In this document: positions 27,013 to 36,240 of the stretch, piece after piece
How the letters are laid out: every line of letters starts with the position of its first letter
Position numbering within the stretch: position 1 is the stretch's first letter
Made by a program: the position numbers and the translations under genes
NCBI RefSeq assembly: GCF_002140915.1
Contig: NZ_NGKU01000001.1
Coordinates: 188,302 to 252,301 of the forward strand
Length of the DNA stretch: 64,000 nt
Source of the DNA: Candidatus Enterococcus testudinis
GTDB taxonomy: Bacteria > Bacillota > Bacilli > Lactobacillales > Enterococcaceae
Direction of reading: 5' to 3'
The notes under the pieces: generated by a model
Seen by the model: only the letters and a program-made list of their open reading frames with translations
Database searches by the model: none
Told to the model about the DNA's origin: nothing

Positions 27013-27465
27013 TCAAAGAGTCTTAGCAAAACAAACAGCGTCAGCTCTACCTTGATAATGGCCATAATTACGGATGATCTGATAGTCATTTTTTAAATAG
27101 AAAGTCACTGCAGCAGTGTTGATTTTGCGTGTCTCACAGATCAATCGTTGATAGCCTTCACTTCTAGCAGTCAGTTCAAGATGACGCAACAGCTTGCTGC
27201 CGATACCTGATGTATTCGGTCGAGTATAAATACGTTTCAACTCAGCGGTTCCAATATCAATCTTTTGGAAGGAACCGCAAGCAGTAGGTTGTTGTTCGTG
27301 ATAAGCAACGACGAAATAACTGCCAGGCTCATTCATTCTTGCTGCATGGAAGTGTCGCATACCGTTATCGCCAGTGATGTTGGTCAAAGCTGCAGACAAT
27401 TCGGCTAAAAGCAACTGGGCATCTGGAGTTGTAGGTGTCTGAGGACGAAATAGTAAATCGGTCAT
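27013..27465 (-). CDS. GNAT-family N-acetyltransferase
   Basis: A 150-residue acetyl-CoA-dependent acetyltransferase. The acetyl-CoA-binding motif A is present as LKRIYTRPNTSGIGSKLLRHLE (R/Q-x-x-G-x-G/A), followed by the beta-bulge region LICETRKINTAAVTFYLKNDY. I start at ATG 27465 (MTDLLFRPQ), which has a perfect AAGGGAG site, rather than six codons upstream. The substrate is unknown. It lies just downstream of the ImmA-like gene on the same strand with a 26-bp gap, so the XRE, peptidase and acetyltransferase genes may share a transcript. Confidence 0.85.
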   Translation of the reverse strand: MTDLLFRPQTPTTPDAQLLLAELSAALTNITGDNGMRHFHAARMNEPGSYFVVAYHEQQPTACGSFQKIDIGTAELKRIYTRPNTSGIGSKLLRHLELTARSEGYQRLICETRKINTAAVTFYLKNDYQIIRNYGHYQGRADAVCFAKTL

Positions 27466-27491
27466 TGTTCTCCCTTCCATCAACGTTTGGA

Positions 27492-27956
27492 CTAAAAAGT
27501 CTTGACCACTTCAATCGTTCCATCAATATGGAAAAACAGCGTATAATTGTCTTCTGTTTTGATGCCGTCAAAACGGCGGGCATAGTAAGTGACCGCGTCT
27601 TTTAGGGTTTGTGGCGGCACTGCTAAAAAAGCAGCGCAGTCGATTAATGTTGTGCAGCCTTCTTCGAAGCAACGAATGATATCATAAGGAGAAACAACAA
27701 TGGCAGACCCAATTGCGCGGGCTTTGTGTTCTTGCTTCCGCTTTTCATTGGTATCTTGTGCGGTAATGTCTCCTGCGCTGGTCAAATAATGACCAATTTC
27801 TTCGCCCATCGTCCGCAACAACTCTTCTTGTGATTGATCAGGATTGAGGTAGACGTGGTGGTCAATATACAACCCTTGTTGTCCAGCAGGCATGTTTTTG
27901 TCAAAGACAAAAGCCAAATCTGGATAAGCGGCCATCAATTCTTCCACTTTATCCAT
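27492..27956 (-). CDS. ImmA/IrrE-like metallopeptidase with EExxH motif
   Basis: A 154-residue protein of the ImmA/IrrE (DUF955) type. The metal motif is GEEIGHYLTS, so the usual HExxH first His is Glu, as in several phage and ICE ImmA proteins (EExxH). NEKRKQEHKARAIGSAIV matches the third-ligand helix. ImmA proteins cut their partner XRE repressor to trigger derepression. The start chosen (ATG 27956, MDKVEELM) follows AAAGGA and overlaps the end of the XRE gene by 8 bp. The tight coupling supports a repressor/anti-repressor pair. Confidence 0.75.
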   Translation of the reverse strand: MDKVEELMAAYPDLAFVFDKNMPAGQQGLYIDHHVYLNPDQSQEELLRTMGEEIGHYLTSAGDITAQDTNEKRKQEHKARAIGSAIVVSPYDIIRCFEEGCTTLIDCAAFLAVPPQTLKDAVTYYARRFDGIKTEDNYTLFFHIDGTIEVVKTF

Positions 27957-28290
27957 GTACATCATTCCTTTTGCTGTGGCGTTGTTTGATAAATTCGATA
28001 TAGCTAACGATATCATCCATTTGCTCATCAGTCACATCTTCATCAATGTGGGCAGCCACTGTTTGTGCTTTAACTGACTGCGGCTGAAACTGCTGATCAG
28101 GTCGCCCCAAGAGAAAATCTGTCGATACGTGGAAAAGCTCAGCTAATTTCACAATCGTTGTGCCATCAGGTTCATTTCGGTCATTTTCGAAATGAGAATA
28201 GGCACCGCGACTAATGCCTAGTTGCGCGGCAATCTGTTGTTGCGTTTGATTGGACCGCAAGCGTAATGCCTTAAGACGTGCGCCTAGCAT
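27949..28290 (-). CDS. XRE-family repressor (ImmR-like)
   Basis: A 113-residue DNA-binding protein. The helix-turn-helix occupies residues about 5-60 (LKALRLRSNQTQQQIAAQLG then SRGAYSHFENDRNEPDG), with the C-terminal DFLLG of Cro/CI-type repressors. A linker rich in Gln and a short helical tail follow. It is divergent from a 124-aa membrane protein gene, and the gap contains three related palindromes that are probably its operators. Together with the downstream EExxH peptidase it resembles the ImmR-ImmA switch of ICEBs1 and phages, but no integrase or phage genes are nearby. Confidence 0.85.
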   Translation of the reverse strand: MLGARLKALRLRSNQTQQQIAAQLGISRGAYSHFENDRNEPDGTTIVKLAELFHVSTDFLLGRPDQQFQPQSVKAQTVAAHIDEDVTDEQMDDIVSYIEFIKQRHSKRNDVHG

Positions 28291-28358
28291 ACATCAACGC
28301 CTCCTTTTTTTGTTAGTATACCATATCTGATATGAAATGTATCCCTTTGGCGTAAAAA

Positions 28359-28436
28359 GATACAGAAAATAGCTGTATCTGTTGACGATACGATTCGTAT
28401 CTTTTATACTACCTTTATAGAGATACATTTTGTATC
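28359..28436 (+). promoter_or_regulatory. Divergent promoter region with three GATAC/GTATC operators
   Basis: Plus-strand promoter TTGACG (28382-28387) and TATACT (28405-28410) have ideal 17-bp spacing. Palindromes GATACGATTCGTATC (28387-28401) and GATACATTTTGTATC (28422-28436) are both GATAC-N5-GTATC, and a third, GATAC-N11-GTATC, lies at 28359-28379. They cover the spacer and transcription start, a layout for tight repression, most simply by the divergent XRE protein. Confidence 0.75.
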
Positions 28437-28452
28437 AAAGGGGGGTAGGGAT

Positions 28453-28827
28453 ATGGAAACATCGGTTTACACGGTCATTATTCCAGCACTTATCACGGGA
28501 CTGGTGACATTCTTTGCGGCCAAGATATCGAGTAAAGCTTCTCTGGAACAAACCAATATTGATAATGCCCAGAAACTATATAAAAAATATGAAGCACTCA
28601 ATCTAGAGTTGACCAACAAACTCGCCAAAATAGAAGCAGAAAATCACACATTGGATCAAACGTATCAACAGGCGATACTGATTTATCAAAGTAAACTGGC
28701 GCAAACAACCAATGAGCGGGATTATCTAAAACTGGAGAACCAACGTCTGTTGCATCAACTCCACGATGGAGGAACAGAGAATGAAGGAGAAGCAGTAAAA
28801 AGACGCACGCCCTATCGTCAGCAATAG
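28453..28827 (+). CDS. Small membrane-anchored coiled-coil protein
   Basis: A 124-residue protein: one N-terminal membrane helix (about residues 5-25, VYTVIIPALITGLVTFFAAK), then a continuous charged coiled coil from about 35 to 105 with heptad-like Leu/Ile spacing, and a hydrophilic tail. I recognise no family. Start ATG 28453 follows GGGGGTAGGG. It is the only gene driven by the triple-operator promoter, so it appears to be the regulated output of the XRE/ImmA-like switch. A stress or phage-response role is possible but unproven. Confidence 0.7.
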   Translation: METSVYTVIIPALITGLVTFFAAKISSKASLEQTNIDNAQKLYKKYEALNLELTNKLAKIEAENHTLDQTYQQAILIYQSKLAQTTNERDYLKLENQRLLHQLHDGGTENEGEAVKRRTPYRQQ

Positions 28828-28878
28828 AGCGTGCACCATGGAAAGATATGAAACGTTGTAAACCGTGCCAATGAGGTG

Positions 28879-30645
28879 TTATTGGACCATTTGTTCGTTG
28901 ACGTAGGTTGCATAAAGGGGATGAGAGGCAATCAATTCTGCATGACTGCCTTGACCCGTGACTCGACCTTGTTCAATGAAGTAGATTTGGTCTGCATCAA
29001 CGATCGTAGATAAGCGATGGGCAATCACCAACGTTGTCCGACCAGTCATAAGCTGATCCAAGGCCCGTTGGACTTTTTCTTCAGATTGTGAGTCAAGACT
29101 CGCCGTTGCTTCATCTAACATCAAAATTTTAGGGTTTCTTAAAAAGGCCCGTGCAATCGCAATGCGTTGTTTTTGACCACCAGATAGTTTGACACCGCGT
29201 TCGCCGATTTCAGTGTCCAGCTGTTGCGGAAAATCAGCGACAAATTGGTCTGCATAAGCCAAAGATAGGCCGTGCCATAATTTGTCGTCAGACAAGCGTT
29301 GCTGTAAACCATATTGCAAGTTGTCGCGAATCGTGCCAGCAAATACGGCACTGTCTTGTGATACATAACCAATTTGGCTGCGCCAGTCTTGCAAGTCGAT
29401 TGCTGTAATCGACTGCTCTCCAATGCGGATTTCCCCAGTCGTGGGTTCGTAGAAGCGTTCCAGCAAAGCAAAAATCGTTGATTTGCCGCCACCGCTAGGC
29501 CCAGCAAAGGCGATGACACTGTTAGGTCTGGCTTCAAAGGAAATATCTGTCAAAATCGGTCTAGTCGCATCATAGCTGAAATCTAAATGTTGTGCGGTCA
29601 AGATGGCGCCATCGATATGGGCTTTTTCTTGACCATGGATTGACTCAATATCTGTTTCTAAAATTTCTTGGATACGTTCCGTAGCGCCCATTGCTTTTTG
29701 AACTTGTGAGAAAAATGTGGCAAAGGTTGTTACAGGAGCGATAATATTGAACAAGTAAAGCAAGAAAGCGACTAATGCACCACTTGTCAACGTACCTGCT
29801 TGTACCCGAACGGCACCGTAGCCTAAGATACCGACAAATAACCCCAACATTGCTGTCATCATCACCGGTTGTAAAACAGCTTCCACCTTCGCATCTTTGA
29901 CACCTAATGTGAAAATATTGTTGATGTAGCCACGTCCCGTTTCTTGTTCGCTTTGTTCGCCATTACTGGATTTGATTAAGCGAATCTCGCCGAGTTTTTC
30001 ACTTGCGTCGGCATTGAAATCCGCAGTAGCAGCTTGGAGTTGACGCCCTAATTTTGACATGATCTTGCCAATTGGCAGCATAATCAAAGCAATCAAAGGG
30101 ACCGCGCTGAACATGATCGCCGCCATTTTCCAATCCATCCAAAATAGAATGGCCATCGAACCCACCAATTGGATCGATCCGGTCACAAAACTTGGGAATT
30201 GAGAAGTGACCAAGTCTTTGATAACTGTCGTGTCATTGACGAGGCGAGAACTGCTTTCTCCAGACTTGTGGGCATCAAAATAACCGACAGGCAAGTGCAA
30301 AAGATGTGTCCATAAGCGTTCTCGCAATGTTTGCACTGCACTTTCTCCAACATAACGCAGCAAAAATCCGCCCAAAGTGCCTAGTCCTAATTGTACAGCG
30401 AATGCCAAAATCAAGACAACCAACATTTGGCTGTTAAAAGTAGCTGCGCCGCTATTATCGACCAATCCTTTCGTCAATTGCGGGACGATCAAACTGGCAC
30501 CGCTGGTGGTCAAACTCAAAACCATCCCTACAATAAAGAGTGATTTTTTAGGATTGGCACTCACGATCAGACGGGTAAAATCTTTTAATTTAAAAGTTTG
30601 CGTTGCTTGTGGTAGTTCTGTCAGTCTTGCTTCTTGTTGCATCAT
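28879..30645 (-). CDS. Multidrug ABC exporter, LmrA/BmrA type
   Basis: A 588-residue half-transporter with six membrane helices (about residues 35-330) and an ATPase domain from about 350: Walker A GPSGGGKSTIF, signature LSGGQKQRIAIARAF and Walker B ILMLDEATASLD with the H-loop IAHRLST. Homodimers of this type pump hydrophobic drugs or lipids out of the membrane. The MarR-family gene lies 56 bp upstream on the same strand and probably heads the operon, so the pump is likely controlled by the operators before that gene. The start is at one of two adjacent ATGs behind GAGGAGG. Confidence 0.9.
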   Translation of the reverse strand: MMQQEARLTELPQATQTFKLKDFTRLIVSANPKKSLFIVGMVLSLTTSGASLIVPQLTKGLVDNSGAATFNSQMLVVLILAFAVQLGLGTLGGFLLRYVGESAVQTLRERLWTHLLHLPVGYFDAHKSGESSSRLVNDTTVIKDLVTSQFPSFVTGSIQLVGSMAILFWMDWKMAAIMFSAVPLIALIMLPIGKIMSKLGRQLQAATADFNADASEKLGEIRLIKSSNGEQSEQETGRGYINNIFTLGVKDAKVEAVLQPVMMTAMLGLFVGILGYGAVRVQAGTLTSGALVAFLLYLFNIIAPVTTFATFFSQVQKAMGATERIQEILETDIESIHGQEKAHIDGAILTAQHLDFSYDATRPILTDISFEARPNSVIAFAGPSGGGKSTIFALLERFYEPTTGEIRIGEQSITAIDLQDWRSQIGYVSQDSAVFAGTIRDNLQYGLQQRLSDDKLWHGLSLAYADQFVADFPQQLDTEIGERGVKLSGGQKQRIAIARAFLRNPKILMLDEATASLDSQSEEKVQRALDQLMTGRTTLVIAHRLSTIVDADQIYFIEQGRVTGQGSHAELIASHPLYATYVNEQMVQ

Positions 30646-30701
30646 GTTTACCTCCTCTTCTAACGAATACGTGTTAGAAGGTTTCTTTCATCTCAAGTTG
30701 G

Positions 30702-31460
30702 TTAAAAATCTTGCCATTCATCTTGCGAAGAATGATCTGTATCCCGATGGGGCGCTTTTTGGTCAAATTCGGAAGGTTGTCCTTGAAAGAAAGGTTGTCC
30801 GCCCCAGCCAGGACGACAATCTTGGTTGTGTCCAAACGGTTGACCGCCACGCATGCCAGGTCGTCCTTGAAAAGGCATGTGGCGCATGGCTTCTTTCATT
30901 TGCTTCTTCATTGCACGGCGTTCATCGTGACTCAGTTCATGCCAATTGCCACCCCATTGTTCCATCATCGCTTCCCGCATTCCTTGCATCGCTTGGAAAC
31001 GATCCATTGGATCCACAAAGCGCTCCGCTTGTTGTTGAAAGTCTGCTTCCCAACCGCCAGCGATTTTTTCCAGTAATTGCGCAAAGTCTGCTTGTTCTGC
31101 TTCGCTCAATCCATTAAAAAATGTTTCGCTGGAAGCTGCTTCTTTTTGTTGGGTCAATGCAGCAGCTTTTTGGCGCCCAGTTTCTGTTAAATAAATTCGT
31201 TTGCTCCGTTTATCTTCGGGGGTTTCGATCCGTTCGATCTCGCCGTTGTTTTCCATTTTCTTTAATAATTCTGCCAACGAGCTAGGACGCAAATCCAACA
31301 CTTCTGCCAAGTGATTTTGCACCAAGCCATCTTCTAATGCCAAGATAGCCAACACCCGTTGTTGTCCAGTCAATCGTTGTTTGCGTTGACTTAAAAACGC
31401 GTTGCCGGCTTCGCTGATAAAGCGTAATTGTTTCATCAAATCATCTGTTGTTTTAGACAT
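30702..31460 (-). CDS. MarR-family regulator with long low-complexity C terminus
   Basis: A 252-residue protein; MarR proteins are normally about 140-160. Residues about 5-105 form the winged helix (LAVLALEDG-like, LAEVLDLRPSSLAELLKKMENNGEIERIETPEDKRSKRIYLT). The remainder has a helical segment, then a Gly/Gln/Pro/Phe-rich stretch (RPGMRGGQPFGHNQDCRPGW) and an acidic end. The start ATG 31460 follows AAAGGAGTG. Two GGTACC-centred palindromes at its promoter suggest autoregulation. The tail is unusual and could be a ligand or metal sensor, but that is inference. Confidence 0.85.
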   Translation of the reverse strand: MSKTTDDLMKQLRFISEAGNAFLSQRKQRLTGQQRVLAILALEDGLVQNHLAEVLDLRPSSLAELLKKMENNGEIERIETPEDKRSKRIYLTETGRQKAAALTQQKEAASSETFFNGLSEAEQADFAQLLEKIAGGWEADFQQQAERFVDPMDRFQAMQGMREAMMEQWGGNWHELSHDERRAMKKQMKEAMRHMPFQGRPGMRGGQPFGHNQDCRPGWGGQPFFQGQPSEFDQKAPHRDTDHSSQDEWQDF

Positions 31461-31482
31461 AGAGAACACTCCTTTAATTTAT

Positions 31483-31540
31483 CGTTCGGTACCTAACGAT
31501 ATTGTAAAGTTAGTATAGTTCGGTACCGAATGAATGTCAA
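31483..31540 (-). promoter_or_regulatory. MarR operon promoter with two GGTACC palindromes
   Basis: On the minus strand, TTGACA (31540-31535) and TATACT (31517-31512) are exactly 17 bp apart. The perfect palindrome TTCGGTACCGAA (31519-31530) fills the spacer. A second, near-perfect CGTTCGGTACCTAACG (31483-31498) lies just downstream of the start point. This is a classic repressor arrangement. Confidence 0.8.
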
Positions 31541-31644
31541 TCATAAAATCAATAATTTTTTCAAACAAAATTGAAACGTGTCGTTTTTGAACATTTTAGC
31601 ACCTTTACACAAAGGAAGTATTCGCAACAATAGGGTAAGACAGT

Positions 31645-31686
31645 CAAAAAAAGCTTTACCCACATGATGTGGATAAAGCTTTTTTT
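31645..31686. terminator. Terminator after uvrC
   Basis: AAAAAAAGCTTTA(T/C)CC pairs with its complement around CACATGATGTG. A and T tracts flank the stem on both sides. It ends uvrC transcription on the minus strand. Confidence 0.85.
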
Positions 31687-33457
31687 ACGTATTCAACTTG
31701 GCTAAAATCGTTTCCGCCACTGACTGCGGAATACCAGCAGCTTGGATATCTGCAACAGAAGCTGTTTGGATATTTTTGAGCGACTTAAAGGTCTTCATCA
31801 GTTGTTGTTTTCGTTTTGGCCCTAAGCCGGGAATCTCATCCAGTTTGGAGGAGAAACTATTTTTGCTGCGTAATTGGCGATGGAAAGTGATCGCAAAACG
31901 ATGGACTTCGTCTTGAATCCTTTGGAGTAAAAAGAATTCGACGGAATTACGTTCTAGCTGGATAGGGTCCAAAAATTCACCGAAAATCAGTTCGCTGGTT
32001 TTATGTTTGTTGTTTTTGACCAAACCAGCGACAGGAATATCGATCCCTAACTGATCATGCAAGACTTCTTGCGCGGCACCTACTTGAGCTTTCCCTCCAT
32101 CAATGACGATCAAATCAGGGAAAGGCAGATTTTCTTTCAATACCCGTGAATAGCGACGATAGATGACTTCTTGCATTGATCCATAATCATCGCCACCTTG
32201 TGCGGTGCGAATCTTGTATTTTCGATAGTCATCCTTAAATGGTTTGCCATCAACAAAGACCACCATGGCCGAAACTGGGTCGGTCCCCATAATGTGTGAG
32301 TTGTCAAAGGCCTCGATTCGATAAGGTGTTGAGATACCCATTGCTTCGCCTAAACGATCCACTGCACCAATGGTCCGTTCTTCTGTTCGTTCGATCAACG
32401 CAAACTTTTGCGCCAACGCGATATGAGCATTTTTCGTGGCCAAATCAACCAATTTTTTCTTATCTCCTCGTTGCGGTTGCAAGACTTTGGTTGTCAGCAA
32501 GGCTTCTAAAGGCTCGGCCTCGATATTTTGAGGGACGAAGACCTCTTTTGGAATAAAATGCTCATTTTTTTGATAGAATTGACCAACAAAGGTCAAGAAA
32601 TCTTCCTCTGCATCGTTGTAGAAAGGAAAGAGTGAGACTTCTCGTTCAATCAGCTTGCCTTGGCGAATAAAGAAGACTTGGACACACATCCAGCCTTTGT
32701 CGACACTGTAGCCAAAGACGTCTCGGTCCATTAAATCGGTCAACGTCATTTTTTGACGAGTCATGACCGTATCGATCGCTTGGATCTGATCGCGCAGTTC
32801 TGCTGCCCGCTCGAAAGACAATGTCTCTATGGCTGCAGCCATTTTTTCTTGCAGATCTTTCAAAATATCGACATGACCGCCATGGAAGAAGTGTTTGACC
32901 TGTTCAACGATTTTTTGGTATTCCTTGGGGTCGGTATCATGGACGTATGGACACACGCATTGACCCAAATGATAATAAAGACAAGGTCTTTTTTGGGAAG
33001 GCCCGCACTTTCTCAATGGAAATAAACGGTCCAACACACGTTTGGTTTCATTGGCTGCACGGGCATCAGGATAGGGGCCGAAATATAAAGCGCCGTCTTT
33101 CAATACTTTACGGGTGATGATCAATCGCGGATAGCGTTCTTTCGTCACCTTAATAAAAGGATAAGACTTGTCATCCTTTAACATGATGTTATATTTAGGT
33201 TTGTTTTTTTGAATCAAATTGATCTCAAGCAACAAAGCTTCCGTATTTGATTCTGTCACAACATATTCGAAATCATGGATTTCTTGGACCAAGCGTTCCG
33301 TTTTCGTGTCGTGGCTGCCGGTGAAATACGAACGAACACGGTTTTTGAGTATTTTGGCTTTCCCAACATAAATAATCTTGCCGTTTTTATCCTTCATCAA
33401 ATAACAACCCGGTTGATCCGGCAGCAAGGCCAATTTATTTTTGATTTGCTCGTTCAT
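31685..33457 (-). CDS. uvrC: Excinuclease ABC subunit C
   Basis: A 590-residue nuclease that makes both incisions around bulky DNA lesions with UvrAB. The N-terminal GIY-YIG domain starts [24 protein letters not shown]. The UvrB-interacting UVR segment is around residues 200-235 ([24 protein letters not shown]). The RNase H-like domain has [20 protein letters not shown] and [12 protein letters not shown], and the C terminus carries two helix-hairpin-helix motifs ([16 protein letters not shown]). A stand-alone gene behind AAAGGACATTGCC. Confidence 0.97.
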   Translation of the reverse strand: MNEQIKNKLALLPDQPGCYLMKDKNGKIIYVGKAKILKNRVRSYFTGSHDTKTERLVQEIHDFEYVVTESNTEALLLEINLIQKNKPKYNIMLKDDKSYPFIKVTKERYPRLIITRKVLKDGALYFGPYPDARAANETKRVLDRLFPLRKCGPSQKRPCLYYHLGQCVCPYVHDTDPKEYQKIVEQVKHFFHGGHVDILKDLQEKMAAAIETLSFERAAELRDQIQAIDTVMTRQKMTLTDLMDRDVFGYSVDKGWMCVQVFFIRQGKLIEREVSLFPFYNDAEEDFLTFVGQFYQKNEHFIPKEVFVPQNIEAEPLEALLTTKVLQPQRGDKKKLVDLATKNAHIALAQKFALIERTEERTIGAVDRLGEAMGISTPYRIEAFDNSHIMGTDPVSAMVVFVDGKPFKDDYRKYKIRTAQGGDDYGSMQEVIYRRYSRVLKENLPFPDLIVIDGGKAQVGAAQEVLHDQLGIDIPVAGLVKNNKHKTSELIFGEFLDPIQLERNSVEFFLLQRIQDEVHRFAITFHRQLRSKNSFSSKLDEIPGLGPKRKQQLMKTFKSLKNIQTASVADIQAAGIPQSVAETILAKLNT

Positions 33458-33625
33458 GGCAATGTCCTTTCTAGATGTTATATATGCGTTATCTTAAGGG
33501 GAACGTAAGAGCCCATTTCGCTACCCTTCATTGTAGCACAATTTTTTGGAGAAACAATCAAATGCATAGGGACAAAGGGCAATACCTGTAATTGTAAGGA
33601 AATATTAAGCAATCGATTGGATAGA

Positions 33626-34459
33626 TTAACCGCGAGTTTTGTATTCATTTTGCGTCAAGGCCCATTGCTGGATGAACGATTTCAAGGAATGGATTACTGT
33701 CTTGGAAGAATCCTCTCGCTGCAAGAGATAGAAGTGTCGTTCGAATCCAGGATCTAACGACTGGAAAGGCAAATCAGCGGCAGCTCTTTTAGAGACAATG
33801 GAACAGCCAAACCCTTTTTTTAGCATAGATACAATCAGCGCATTACTCGCAATTTCGATGATGGGTCCTTGAATATTCTGTTCTTCTAAATAACGCTTCG
33901 TGTAGTAATAAACACCAGAAGCTGTTTCACGTATCAACCAAGGACCAGCAGTATCTCCTGCTAAGACCAGTTGGTCAGTCATCAGCGGGGTGCGAATCAA
34001 TGCGGGGGTGGCCAATGGTTTTTCGATGATGCCCAAGTCGAGTTCATGCTGGTTCATTGCTTGGGCCACCTCTGCTGAGTTCATCAATTTTATCGAGAAA
34101 GAGACATGTGGAAAAGCGTTGGACAAATCAATCAATAAATCCGGCATCAACACCATTGCAAAGGTATGTGAAACGCCAATTTTACAATGTATTGTGGTTT
34201 GGCGAGGTGCGTGCATATCTTCTCTAATGGTAGCCCAATCATCGAGTAAATCCAGTGCTTTATCGTATAACACATCGGCTTGAGGGGTCGCTGTAATAGT
34301 GATGCGCCCATTTCTAATGAATAGTATTGTATCTAGGTCAGCTTCTAACTGTTTGATTTGTGTAGAAACTGTGGGCTGGGAAATAAAAAGCAATTCAGCA
34401 GCTTTGGAGAAGTTTCGAGTTTCATAAACCAATTTGAATGTCTCTAATAATTTAAACAA
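33626..34459 (-). CDS. LysR-family transcriptional regulator
   Basis: A LysR regulator of about 277 residues. The winged HTH is LLETFKLVYETRNFSKAAEL plus LFISQPTVSTQIKQLE, followed by a substrate-binding domain. An in-frame ATG at 34474 has no ribosome site in front. The TTG at 34459 follows GGAAGTGA and gives the standard LysR start, so I prefer it. It is divergent from a YeiH-type transporter gene. LysR/YeiH pairs are common and often linked to sulfur metabolism, so control of that gene is the natural inference. Confidence 0.85.
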   Translation of the reverse strand: MFKLLETFKLVYETRNFSKAAELLFISQPTVSTQIKQLEADLDTILFIRNGRITITATPQADVLYDKALDLLDDWATIREDMHAPRQTTIHCKIGVSHTFAMVLMPDLLIDLSNAFPHVSFSIKLMNSAEVAQAMNQHELDLGIIEKPLATPALIRTPLMTDQLVLAGDTAGPWLIRETASGVYYYTKRYLEEQNIQGPIIEIASNALIVSMLKKGFGCSIVSKRAAADLPFQSLDPGFERHFYLLQREDSSKTVIHSLKSFIQQWALTQNEYKTRG

Positions 34460-34563
34460 TGCAATCACTTCCATTTGAATATTTTATCAATGCTATTGTA
34501 TCAATAAATCAAACCAATAGGAAAATATGTGTATAATAAATCTCAGATGAAAGGATGAGCAGA

Positions 34564-35553
34564 ATGAACTATAGAGTGAACACCCAACTTTTTCCAGGAT
34601 TGATACTTGCAGTCGTTGTCGCAATCAGTGCCAAGTTGGCGGCATTATTGGTACCACAAATTGGTGGTGCAACATTGGCTATTTTGCTGGGTATTGTGCT
34701 TGGCAATACCTATTTCAACCAAGCAAGCTATCAACAGGGAACCAAATTTGCCGAAAGCCGCTTATTGGAATATTCAGTGGTCTTATTGGGCTTTACAGTT
34801 ACGTTCCAAACCATCAGTGAAATGGGTGTTAGAGGGTTTATATTCATTGTTTTGATGATGAGTATCGTGATCACATCAGCGATGCTCATTGGGAAGAAAC
34901 TGGGCTTTAGTCAAGCGATGGGGATGATGATGGCGGGAGGAAACGCTGTTTGCGGTTCTTCAGCGATTGGGGCGATCGCACCAGCAATCAACGCTGACGA
35001 TGAAGAAAAAGGTCAGATCATTACATTAGTCAATTTACTGGGAACGGTCATGATGTTGACATTGCCTTTTCTTGGTTTGGCCATGTATGGGGAGGATTTA
35101 TTGGCCAAGAGTGCTTTATTAGGCGGAACATTGCAATCCGTGGGACAAGTTGTGGCTGGCGCCAGCTTGTTGGATGAGGAAGTAGTCAAATATGCGATGC
35201 TTTTCAAAATCACGCGTATTATTTTGCTAACCGTTGTGGTCATACTTTTCAAGAAAATGGCCAAAAACAATCCGCAAAGTACCCCAAATAAAGGCTTGCC
35301 GATTCCTTGGTACGTCTTAGGTTTCTTGCTGATTTGTATCTTCAACAGTTTTACGACCTTGCCTCAGTGGCTGAGTCAGACAGCGCAATTTATTAGTGGC
35401 TGGTTTGAAACAACGGCATTAGCTGCGATAGGGTTGCGTTTGGATTTTAGGAAATTTGTGAAGGAAGGCCCGCGCTTTTTGTATTACGGCTTATCGATAG
35501 GGGCAGTGCAGACAGTGGCAGCAGTGCTGTTGATATGGTTGCTGCAGATTTAA
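34564..35553 (+). CDS. YeiH/YeiB-type putative sulfate exporter (UPF0324)
   Basis: A 329-residue membrane protein with about ten helices. It has the family motifs [15 protein letters not shown] near the N terminus and [19 protein letters not shown] in the middle, characteristic of UPF0324/YeiH. Some members export sulfite, sulfate or related anions; the substrate here is unknown. ATG 34564 has an AAAGGATG ribosome site. It is divergent from the LysR gene and ends in a strong terminator. Confidence 0.88.
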   Translation: MNYRVNTQLFPGLILAVVVAISAKLAALLVPQIGGATLAILLGIVLGNTYFNQASYQQGTKFAESRLLEYSVVLLGFTVTFQTISEMGVRGFIFIVLMMSIVITSAMLIGKKLGFSQAMGMMMAGGNAVCGSSAIGAIAPAINADDEEKGQIITLVNLLGTVMMLTLPFLGLAMYGEDLLAKSALLGGTLQSVGQVVAGASLLDEEVVKYAMLFKITRIILLTVVVILFKKMAKNNPQSTPNKGLPIPWYVLGFLLICIFNSFTTLPQWLSQTAQFISGWFETTALAAIGLRLDFRKFVKEGPRFLYYGLSIGAVQTVAAVLLIWLLQI

Positions 35554-35562
35554 AGAGCATAA

Positions 35563-35618
35563 TAAACAAACGTTTTTGCCAACGATATGAACGGATTGGC
35601 AGAAACGTTTGTTTGTCT
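35563..35618 (+). terminator. Terminator after the YeiH-type gene
   Basis: A long stem, AACAAACGTTT and TGCCAA arms with complementary TTGGCA and AAACGTTTGTTTG, around a 13-base loop. It is a strong stem and may serve the convergent acetyltransferase gene too. Confidence 0.8.
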
Positions 35619-35655
35619 CTTTAGGGAATGGTCTGTTTTGCCACGTAGATTGTGG

Positions 35656-36141
35656 TTAAAGTCTTTTCACAAAAAATCGATCCATCGTTGTATGCTGTAC
35701 TGTCTGTAAAGGACCATCTATTTCTTGGTAGCCAGCTTTTTTATAGACATGGAGAGCGACCGAAAGTGCATGATGTGTTTCAAGATAAAGTTGTTGATAA
35801 CCTGTTTCTTTGGCACTCGATTCAATTTTTTGAAGCAGTCGATAACTCAAACCTAGTCCTTTTGCAAGCGGACTGAGATAAAATTTTTGCAATTCAGCGA
35901 TCTTTTTGGATTCGTCGTATGGCGCATAACCGCCACCGCCTAAAACAGTACCTGTTCCATTGACTATTGTAAAATAATTGCCATGCGGCTGTGTGTTATA
36001 AAAAGCACTCAAATGCGCCAATTCAGGATCAAAATAGGCAGTTCCTGGCAAGTCTAGTTGATGATCAGCAAGATTTTGTCGAATGATCGCTGCGAGAAAC
36101 GGATCATCATTGGGTTCAATCAAACGTATGGTCGGGTGCAT
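35656..36141 (-). CDS. GNAT-family N-acetyltransferase
   Basis: A 161-residue acetyltransferase. Motif A reads LQKFYLSPLAKGLGLSYRLLQKIE (with the acetyl-CoA pyrophosphate loop KGLGLS), followed by LYLETHHALSVALHVYKKAGY, the usual beta5-alpha4 segment of GNAT enzymes. Start ATG 36141 has a perfect AGGAGG. The substrate is unknown. It is distinct from the acetyltransferase at 27 kb but has the same overall organisation. Confidence 0.88.
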   Translation of the reverse strand: MHPTIRLIEPNDDPFLAAIIRQNLADHQLDLPGTAYFDPELAHLSAFYNTQPHGNYFTIVNGTGTVLGGGGYAPYDESKKIAELQKFYLSPLAKGLGLSYRLLQKIESSAKETGYQQLYLETHHALSVALHVYKKAGYQEIDGPLQTVQHTTMDRFFVKRL

Positions 36142-36240
36142 CGTGGTTGTCCTCCTGTAAGAAAACTAGTTACAGTGTACCACACTCAAAGAGATAGAAG
36201 TGATTCAACACTCGTCATACAGTTAATTTTTAAAAAATAA

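Noticed and set aside
28279..28320. Terminator or riboswitch upstream of the XRE gene
   Set aside because: The sequence is only the ribosome site and A/T-rich leader; no stable stem or conserved motif was seen.
27949..28827. Complete prophage or ICE at the XRE/ImmA locus
   Set aside because: Only regulator-like genes are present; no integrase, replication, structural or conjugation genes lie on either side.
30377..31117. Plus-strand open frame opposite the MarR and ABC genes
   Set aside because: It runs across two well-identified minus-strand genes and their promoter gap, and the translation has no recognisable fold.
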